From Spirodela intermedia (lineage: Eukaryota > Streptophyta > Magnoliopsida > Alismatales > Araceae), in the NCBI GenBank assembly GCA_902729315.2, contig LR746267.1, forward strand, positions 1,789,501 through 1,853,500: 64,000 nucleotides of DNA, written 5' to 3'. A program made the translations under genes and the position numbers. Every line of letters starts with the position of its first letter. Positions within the stretch are counted from its first letter, which is position 1. Below, in pieces: positions 48,164 through 57,601 of the stretch. The notes beneath the pieces were generated by a model. That model ran no database searches. It was not told the origin of the DNA and worked only from the letters and a program-made list of their open reading frames with translations.

Positions 48164-48487
48164 ATGGCGACCGCCAGGAAGAGCCCGGTCACCGCGGCAG
48201 CTGCCGTTCTCCTGTTGCTTATCGTAGCCGCCGCCGTTGGCCCGGCGTCAGCCAGCACCCTAACGCTTTACGGCTTGCTCGGCTGCAGGCGACCCATACC
48301 TGGGCGATGTGGTGTGTGCTACAACATAGGCCCCCTCTACAAAGGCTACTTCTTCAACTACTTCGGGGGCCAGTGCGGCAGGTTCTACTACGGGTTCAAC
48401 TGCCAAGGCCGCTACGACGTCATCTGCCGGAGCATCCGCTGCTGCCAGACCCCCTGCCGATATAAAAGCGTTTTTATACCATGCTAG
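48164..48487 (+). CDS. MiAMP1-like secreted peptide, type B, ten cysteines
   Basis: The predicted product is 107 residues. Translation is taken from the ATG at 48164 (MATARKSPVT), as in the paralogue at 53906. The signal peptide is about 30 residues, ending P-A-S-A, and the mature domain is 77 residues. The six family cysteines are present (LGC, RCGVC, FNC, one of RCC, IPC). Four more occur: GGQC (Val in paralogues), VIC, the first of RCC, and TPC. An even number allows two extra disulfides. The core GYFFNYFGGQ is conserved and the frame is intact, so relaxed decay is less likely than a changed but maintained peptide, though recent loss of constraint is possible. AATAAA signals lie near 48553 and 48567. 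Confidence 0.9.
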   Translation: MATARKSPVTAAAAVLLLLIVAAAVGPASASTLTLYGLLGCRRPIPGRCGVCYNIGPLYKGYFFNYFGGQCGRFYYGFNCQGRYDVICRSIRCCQTPCRYKSVFIPC

Positions 48488-51400
48488 CCCTGAGGTGTCT
48501 ACGGAACTGGCTTCCGGTTAGTGCTCTACTCGTGTACTAATGGGCCCCCATAAATAAATCCTATAAAATAAAGGAGCACGGCAGCCTTCTTTTGCTGAAT
48601 AAACGTACTTTCTGTCCAAACGAAATCACTAGGTGTCAACGCGACATCCAAAGCTTTGGGATCGTCTTCGGTACAGGAAATCACTCTTTCTTCTTCGATT
48701 CTAAGGGGAATCCCGTCCAATCATTCTGTCCCATCTCAAACACACACGTAAAGAGATACAGATATTTGCCCAGGGTTTTCACGGCAGAAGATACTTTTTC
48801 TATTTCCTTGACAGGGTTTTCTATTCGTTCCTGTTGGATTAACAAGTGGGGCAAGATCACCGTGAAAAAAGATAGACCCAATATTTAACCATTATAGAAG
48901 CCCCAGGTTTATTGTGTTATCGCATGTGAAGAATATTTAAACAAGATCACATACAAATTATGAGAGCAGGAGGATACCTACATCAATGCCCAAGTAAAAA
49001 GTTAAACGATGCAAACAAATATCGAAGGATATCTACTTAACGTATTGATGTAGACCAAGTAATATCTGTAGGCAATATAGCATACAGTCCACTGAATGAA
49101 AGAAAACGTTATGAAGGACCATTCAGTTCTCTGGTGAAGCGATCAGCGTCTGTCACTAACCAAGGTAGCTTTCATTTTACTTTCCTCGTAGAGAGTGATT
49201 GGCAACAGTGTAATATGAAGACAGAAATTTAATACTTAAATCAGCCAAAGGTACATTCAAAATACCATATTTCAGAAATAAATTAAAAATCCTGAATATA
49301 TACAAAGGCATTAACTATCGCATTAAATATTCGGGATTTTGTTCAAGTTTTAGTCAATAAGTCATGCAATAATAATGGTCTGGGACGAGTGGCAGTTGCA
49401 AACGAAGTCACAATGTCAACGTTTTTTTTCGTAGCTAGGGAGAGAGATACTATTAATTTAATAAGAAAGAGAGATATATGAAAATTAATATAACGATAAT
49501 CCGTATTGAGAAAGAAAGATATTCATACTAAAGGATAAGACAGCACTGAATAAGAGGGAAAATATAATATTAAAGAATACGAGATAAATAATTTAGTAAT
49601 AGAAAACAAGACAGCATTTAAAAAGAGGGATAATTTAATATTCAATAATACGGTGGTTATTTATTTCGGGCGCTTTATTTTCGAATGTTTATGGGCTCGA
49701 GAAATAGGCTATTGTTCAGTAATAACTTTGATGAGACTCATTTACCTTGGATCCAATACGCCTAAAAAATAAGGCCCAATAATCAAATAAGTTCACATTA
49801 AATTCAGGCCCGAAAATGAAATCCATTTAAACTTCAATACAGACCAATAATAAAATCTTTTTGAACTTCAATCAGCCCAACAATAAAATCAATTTCAAAT
49901 TTAATTCAGACCCAATAATTACATCAATTACATTTCTGTTAAACGGAAATAAACCAAGACAAAATACAAAAATAATCCACACTATTATTCAATATGAAAT
50001 ATTCAAATCTTAATGCCTAAATTATTATATCATCTTAAAATTAAATAGTGATAGATATTGATGATTTTCATATTAATATACTTTTCAAATCAATACTTAA
50101 ACTAAAGACTAAAGTACAACCAGTTTAGCTATTTAACTGCTGAACTAAGAGCCGGAAACGGAATTCTCCTCCGTGCTCTTATGACTCTTCTGAATCTTTA
50201 AAAATAGATCTAATTCATCTCCTTTGAATCCATTACAATAACGCTTGAGGCTATGGCTTGCCTGCTGTTGCCTCGTGAGTAGTATATCATGAACTGAAAA
50301 TGAAAGGTACATGCTGGGAAAAATTCTGTCAACTCCATGAAGAGAAAAACTTTAAGCACGTTACCTTCTCTGAGAGCACCCCCGGCTCTCATCCTTCCTC
50401 ACATCAGGTAATTCTGGATCTTCGCAGAAAAAATAATCTTCAGGTGATGATGCCAACAATCTAAAGTCCCATCCTCAAAGCAATATGACAGCACATCAAT
50501 ATTTATATCCGCAGATTTTAGGGGGCAGGAGATTTAGATATGGAGTCCGGTGAGGTCATACATGCATCATGAAGATTAAAGTAAAATAAATTTATCGAAT
50601 TTATCAGGTTCATTCGCCCACATAAATTTTACATGGTTCACAGGTCGCTGTAGGCCGTTGACGTCCCTCCTGTAGAAAACTTATAAAATAAATCAGCACA
50701 ATTAAATAACCTTCAAATACCTAATTAATAAGAAATACATGCACGCCAACGTACTAAAGTCATTGGATCTAGTATTCTTTTATTTTAGATAATTAGTTAT
50801 TTATAGATTGAATAAATAATTAAACGTAAGGTTTTATGGACGTTATGACCAAAACTTTTAAAATGAGGAAAAATGAATGTTTTGCAAGAGTGTAGCAGAT
50901 GAATTTAGTTAGAATTTTAATCATAATAAAAACTTCTAGGGTTACAAATGTGTTACATAACTACAAGCTGGAACGCCCTTCACGGTGAAACAAGCGCGTG
51001 GAGGAGAGAGCTCAGTTGCATATTCAAGCAAGAAATTCTGACAAGTAAAATGGCCAATGTGTCACCTCAACATCCCCCTGCTCTAGGTTGAAACACAAAT
51101 AGAGAAGCCCAGGAAATTTTAGAAAGTATAAGATCCAAGTGAAGTATGTATAAGAGCATTTGCCGTAAGGCATAATCCTGGAGCCCAATCTGTTTTTAGG
51201 GTTTGGAGTGCTGGTCTTCAACGACGTCAATCTTATGATATGCGGAGAAAGAAAAGAGTCCAAAATGACTCTCTCTTTGGTTTTAGGGTTCAAAATGGTA
51301 GATACGAAAGACTATAAATGGTGGGCTTCCTTGCCTCCAGTTTTAGCCGCCGCTTAATGATGTGTATTCTAGCACATTTTCTTATCAAGAAAGGAAAGGT

Positions 51401-51600
51401 ATCATTCATTGAGCTATGGCGGTTAACCCAGGGTTCTATCAGAAAAGTTTTAAGTCAAATCAGGAAAACAGAATACAAATCGACAGCTGCTACTTGATGA
51501 AGAGCAATCCTGATATGGATGAAGAGGCACTTTCCTACTACTTGATGGCAGTCGCTGAAAAACTATCAAGTTAGATACAAGAGATTCTCCGTCAACAAGA
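48488..51600. repeat. Type-B 3' flank and spacer, copy II
   Basis: The first 250 bases are the conserved 3' flank. From about 48870 it matches copies I and III in order: the atatttaaccattatagaagcccc block, a short GA-rich stretch near 49440, ggcccaataat units (49760-49930), and long AT-rich DNA. I see no gene. Confidence 0.7.
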
Positions 51601-52055
51601 ATTGCCAAAGCTAAATTGAATCATTGTTCCATCAATAACTCCTTGGCAACAATATCTTCTATGGTTCATGCCACTTTTTACCATAACGCCTCAATAACAG
51701 TGAGTTCCTTCCTATTAACACACAGATGGAAATAAAATCACAAGGTGTACGCAAAAAGTGTCAGAAATTACCTGGTTAGACATGCAATTGACAAAGATTA
51801 GGTTATGAGATACCACAAAGGTTGTTCAAGCACTTATAGGTAACATCGCCTGGCAGATCTAAGCATGCGATATCAAAACGGGGAAATGCCCTGTCCTGTA
51901 TGACCCTCTGAACTCCGCTTGTATTCCAGTCCTCACGATCCAATTGAGGACCTAATGAAAATCTGGGAGACAAAGTCCCCTGGAGTGCACCATTCTCTTC
52001 TGAGTGTGCAAGTTCAACCAATTTCAACCCTTCTACAATGTGGTAAGTATGGTCA

Positions 52056-52985
52056 TTGGCCCATATTTCAACCCTTTCTCAGACTTGAGATGTTCAAGCA
52101 GATGCTGCTGAAAATTAAAAGCAAGAACACCATCCACACAAAAACCATGAAGAAGAGAAATGTGACAGCATCCATCACACAGCCCTTGGCCTGCATCTTA
52201 TCCCTCAGTGCAGACTTGAGCATCCGATGCTGGCAGAGAAACGAAGTGATGGAATTATAAGCAGCCAACCAGGGATCCCAACCATCTGCAATCATGCTTC
52301 TGAGCTTCTCAAACAGCGAGCCCATGTGCCCATAACGCCCATTTTCACCGACAGTTGAAAGGCAGGAAGCAGCATGGACAAGCCCCATTGAGAAGGTAAT
52401 AGAAGGCTAATCTTCACGATTCCGGTGGAGACTCAAACTTATTTCAGGTAATGGTGGTCTGTTATAAGGCGTCGACATTTCTGTTGTGTTCCCTAAGTTG
52501 ACCATCTCTAGTTCTTCCATTAGGTCCTAAGCCTTGACGACCCGACAGCTTCTGTTCCTCTTCACTCTGTTCCGGTGATAACAGGCCAACCATCCCATTT
52601 CACAATTCTGAGCCGCTGTCAGTTGACAGGTTAACAGTCCCAAAGAGACCATTTGGGCCGCTCCTCAGGGATCTCTTACCATGTGAGAGGGGCGTAGTGG
52701 CTAGTACCCCAACAAGAAGCAGAATAGTCTTCTTGCCTCAGTGAGGTCACTGATCCTGACAAACCAATCGAGGAGAGCGGCATAGATGAACTCATCCGGG
52801 AGGATGTTGAGGTTCAACATCTCTACCAGCTGATCCCTTGCAGCAGGGACCATCCTCTTCGTGCAGAGTCCACTGACCAACTGCGTTGGGTGCCATGCCT
52901 CAATCCATCATCTTCCCCCTGATCGACATTCCCACCTGAATCTTTCCTAAATTAACAAGCCCATGGCTGAGAGCACAGCAGCCAA
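52056..52985 (-). pseudogene. PPR gene, partial copy II
   Basis: On the minus strand this contains the PPR C-terminal motifs (SMIADGWDPWLAAYNSI and LCQHRMLKSAL) and, further right, a fragment corresponding to residues about 415-510 of the intact gene. About 300 bases between them (52400-52700) do not match the PPR gene. Homology ends at 52985 within ggaggatgcccct and switches to the upstream module of the next repeat unit. The stop codon position is also changed. Confidence 0.87.
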
Positions 52986-53795
52986 CCTGATCTGGAGGAT
53001 GCCCCTGATCTTCATTTAGATGGGAGAGGCCTCCCAGCGCTTCCACCTTTATCCTCCGATCCGTTGCTTTATCCGCAGGTCTTCAGCCTATCCGCCCAAT
53101 CAACTCTAGCGATGCGGATCGCTCCAAAACAAAGGATCTGAAGAGCTTGGGAGGGGGCCACAAACAAGCTCAAAACGGTAAGTGACAGCCAGCTGCCTAT
53201 CGTTTCGATGGCGTTGACGATATACGGAAGGAAATCGCGAGGTACTTCGAATATGGCATGATTTGAGCCAGTTAGAAAGTTATAATGAAGTCAATAACCG
53301 TTAAATAGGGTTGTTGCACCCGCATCGACTGTTGCTGCTTATTTATTGCCCATAAGTTTCTGTACCATTTATCGCAGTTACGGACGTCAAAGATTTTCCC
53401 TACTATATGAAACAAGAGACTAGGACGAAAATAGGTAACTGGAGACGAGGACGCCACCACCATAGTAACCTCAGAATCGAATCGCATTACTTCTAAGAAT
53501 ATTACACTATGAAATTGTCCGTACTTGAACGTACCAAAAATAGGAGGGCACAAGCAGATGTGAGGACTGGAAGGGAACAATGAACGACTTTCCACGAGCA
53601 GCGTGACAAACATTTCAGTCCTTCCTTGGGCTCCGTATCTTCTGGGTGATGGGAGCGGACGAAAAGGTCAGCGAGAAAATGATACAATGACCTGTTCGCC
53701 AAACGTTCAATGAGACTAACGAGTGCCCTACTATTCACGTCTACCCCTGATGGCGAAATCCGTTGACACTTTCAACTACGCGCGAACTATAAATA
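52986..53795 (+). promoter_or_regulatory. Upstream module and promoter of the gene at 53906
   Basis: It begins at the junction with the PPR fragment (cttcatttagatggg), lacks the first half of the GC-rich part present in the other copies, and ends in TATAAATA at 53788-53795, 111 bases before the start codon. Confidence 0.7.
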
Positions 53796-53905
53796 GCACG
53801 GATCGAGCACGGGGGGACAGCTGCTCATCACCGCTCGACGAGCAATCCCGCCTGACGTTCCCCAATCCACAGATTCTTGAGTCCGGCCGTGGCCTCGTGA
53901 AGGAT

Positions 53906-54235
53906 ATGGCCACCGCCAGGAAGACCCCGGTCGCCGCGACAGCTGCCGTTCTCCTGTTGCTTATCGCAGCCGCTGCCCTTGCCCCGGCGTCAGCCAGCAG
54001 GCTAACGATTTACCGGTCGCTGGGCTGCAGGCGACCACTGGCTGGGCTATGTAGTGTGTGCTACAGTTTCGGCCCCGTCTTCAAAGGCTACTTCTTCAAC
54101 TACTTCGGGGGCCAAGTCGCCAGGTTCTACCCTCGGTTCGACTGCAAAGGCCCCTACATCACCGTCGCCAGCAACGCCCGCCGTTGCTACCCACCCTTCC
54201 TATATAGAAGCATCCGCATGCCATGCCTTACTTGA
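53906..54235 (+). CDS. MiAMP1-like secreted peptide, type B
   Basis: The predicted product is 109 residues: a signal peptide of about 30 residues and a 79-residue mature domain with C-x7-C-x2-C-x27-C-x13-C-x12-C, plus Leu-Thr after the last cysteine. Blocks are LCSVCYSFG, KGYFFNYFGGQ and RSIRMPC. The mature part is rich in Arg (RRPL, VARFYPRFD, NARRC). The frame is open upstream to 53723, but the TATA box at 53788 means that extension cannot be in the mRNA; the ATG at 53906 matches the other family starts. AATAAA signals follow near 54293 and 54309. Function inferred from the family. Confidence 0.91.
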   Translation: MATARKTPVAATAAVLLLLIAAAALAPASASRLTIYRSLGCRRPLAGLCSVCYSFGPVFKGYFFNYFGGQVARFYPRFDCKGPYITVASNARRCYPPFLYRSIRMPCLT

Positions 54236-57200
54236 GCTATCTACGGAACTGGCTTCCGATTGATACTCTGATCGTGTACTAACGGACCCCCATAAATAAA
54301 TAGTATAAAATAAAGGATCACTGCAGCCTTCTTGTTCTGAATAAACGTACTTTCTGTCCTCACAAAATCACTAGGTGTCTACGCGACATCCAAGGCTTTG
54401 GCATCGTCTTCGGTACAGGAAATCACTTTTTGTTCTTCGATTCTAAGGGCTACTCTGAGTAATCCAGTCCAAGCATTCTGTCCCATCTCAAACATGCGTA
54501 CACACGTAAAGGGCTACAGATATTTGCCTGGATATACATTTCCATGCGATCTTTCCTGTAATCGTCGTTAATGCCATTAACTTCATTAAGGCAACCTGAA
54601 GAGAAATTCACTGTACAATTAGGAATGACCAATAAAGAGAAAGGAAAAGAATACACGTTTCACCTGACCAAGGAGAATTAACGAATATATGAATTATTAC
54701 AGAGCAACTGTGGCAAAAGATACGTTTTCTATTTTCCTTGACAGGGTTTTCTATTCGTTACTGTGGGATTAAATAAGGGGGACAAGATCACAACACAAAA
54801 AGATAGACGGCTTCTTGTGTTATCCTAATATTTAACCATTATATGAGCCCCGGGTTTATTGTGTTATCGCATGTGAAGGATATTTCAACAAGAGGACATA
54901 CAATACATGAGAGCAGGAGGATACCTACATCTATGCCCGACTAAAAATTTAAACGATGCAAAAGAATATTGAAGAATGTCTATTAATATTTTGAAATAGA
55001 TCAAGTAAAATCTGTAGGTAATCTATCATACGGTCCTCTGAGTCAAAGAAAACCTTGTGAAGATCCATTTAGTTCTCTAGTCAATGATTAGCTTCTGTTA
55101 CTGACCATCGCAGCTTTCGTTTTACTTTCCTTGTGGAGAGTGATGGACAACATTCTAATATGAAGACAGAAATTTTATAACTAAATCAAGCAAAGGTACA
55201 CTGAAAACATCATATTTAAGAAATAGACAAATAATCTTGGATACATTCAAAGGCATTAACTGTAGCATAAAATATTCTGAATTTTGTACAAGTTTTAGTT
55301 TCAAGTCAAGCGATAATAATTGCCAGGGACTGGTGGCAGTTGCAAACAATGTAACAATTTCCACACTTATTTTTGTAGCTAGCGAGAGAGAGAGAGAGAG
55401 AGAGAGATTATTAATTTAATAAGAGAGAGAGATATATAAAAATTAATATAACAATAATCCGTATTGAGAAAGAAAGATATCCATACTAAAGAATAAGACA
55501 GCACAGAATAAGAGGGAGAATTTAATATTAAAGAATATGAGACATTGAATTTAGTAACAGAGAACAAGAGAGCATTTAAAAAGAGGGTGAATTTAATAGT
55601 AAATAATACAGTAGTTGCTTATTTACGGATCTTTATGGACCCGAGAAATAAATTGTTCAGTAATTATTTTAATGACACCCATTTACCGTGGATCCAGTAC
55701 GACTAAAATATAAGGCCCAATAATCAAAAAAAATCAGGCCCGAAATGAAATCCATTTAAACTTGAATCCAGGCCAATACAAAAATCAATATTAAAATAAA
55801 TTTCAGTTAAAATCTTGGCCCAGTAATTACATCAATTACATTTCTTTTGAACTGGAATAAATCCAGACAAAAGACAAAAATATTACACACTATTATTCAA
55901 CATGAAATATTCAAATCATAATGCCTAAATTATTATATCATATCAATATATTTTCGAATCAATTCTTAAAGAAAGGAATAAAATACACCCATTTCTGCTA
56001 TTTAACCACCCAACTCAGTGCTAGCAACTCAATTCTTCTGCGTGCTCAAATGCCCCTTCTAAATCTTTAGAAAGAGATCCAATTCATCTCCATTGAATCC
56101 ACATTAGGCATTTAACTGTCGAGGATATGGTCGGCTTGTTGCTACTGCCCAGTGAGTAGTATATAATTAACTGAAAATGAAAGTTACAAGTTACGAAAAA
56201 TTCTGTCGATTCTGTGAAGAGAAAAACTTTCAGGACATTACCTTCTGCGAGAGCACCCCGTAATCTAATCCTTCCTCACATCAGGCATTTCTGGATCTTG
56301 GCAGAATAAATAGTCTTCGGGTGACGATGCCAACAATCTAAATGCCCATCCCTCAAAGCAATATGACAGGACATCAATATTTATCTCTACAGATTGTAGG
56401 GGGAAGAGGACTAGATGTGAAATCCGGGATGATCATACATGCATCATGAAGATTAATTCAAATACATAGTATCGAATTGCTCAGGCTCATTCACTGACAT
56501 AATTATACATGGTTCACAGGTCGCTGTAGACCATTAATGTCCCTTCTGGAGGCAGCTCATGAAATAAATCAGCAGAATTAAATAACCCTCAAATAACTGT
56601 ATGATGACGTATTAAAGTCACTGGATCTAGTATTCTTTTATTTAACATTATTAGTTATTTATAGACTTAAAAAATAATTAAAATGAGCAAATAAGAATGT
56701 TTTGCTCATCATGGTGTCAAAAGGCGAGCAAGCAGTTCAGGCTAGTCAAAAGGCCATGGTGTCAACTCATCATCTTCCTGCCCTAGGCTGAAAGACTAAT
56801 AGAGAAGCCTGGGATAATCTAGAAAATATGAGATGCAATTGAAGAATGTACCAAAAGCATTTGCCCCAAGACATAAACCGAGAGTCCTACCTGTTCTCTG
56901 GGTTGTGAGGAGTACGGATTTTCAAGGACGTTAATCTTATGATATGCTGGGAAAGAAAAGAGCCCAAAATGGGACGCCTTTTTGGTTTTAGGCATCAAAA
57001 TATATGATAGGAAAGACTATAAAATGATTTGATTCACTGCCTTCAGGTTCAGCTACCATTTAATAATGCTTATTTCACCACATTTTCTTCTCATGAAAGG
57101 AAAGGTATCATCCATAGTGCTATGGTGATTAACCCTGGGCTTCTATCACAAACACTATCGAGCGAGGTTCAAGAGGTCTTCCTTCAACAAGGATTGCCTA

Positions 57201-57600
57201 GGCCATTGCTCATGCCATTGTTTACTGTAGTGTCTCTATTAACAGTGAGTTCCTTACTATTAAGCCACAGATTGAATCAATATCACAAGGTGTACGCCAA
57301 AAATATCAGAAATTACATCGTTAGACTGACAATTGACAAAAATTAGGTTATGCGATGGCACGAAGGTTGTCCAAGCACTTACAGGTAACATTTCCTGGCA
57401 GATCTAAGCATGTGGGATCAAATCTGGGAAATGCCATTTCCTGTAAGAGCCCCTGAACTCAGCTTGTATTCCAGTCCTCAGCATCCAATAGAAGACTTAA
57501 TGGAAACCTGGTACACAGAGACCCCTGGAGTGCACCAATCTCTTCTCAGTGTGCAAATTCAACAAATTCCAACCCTTCTTCAAAACGGTAAGTATGGGCA
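54236..57600. repeat. Type-B 3' flank and spacer, copy III
   Basis: Includes the 3' flank (to about 54450), the gag-like module in reverse (54500-54610), the atatttaaccattatatgagcccc block (54833), a GA microsatellite (55383-55407), ggcccaataat units (55710-55830) and the PPR 3' UTR-like block (about 57190-57600). I see no additional gene. Confidence 0.7.
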
Positions 57601-57601
57601 T

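Noticed and set aside
53723-53905. In-frame 61-residue extension upstream of the type-B gene at 53906
   Set aside because: The TATA box lies inside it (53788-53795), and the paralogues have no matching frame.
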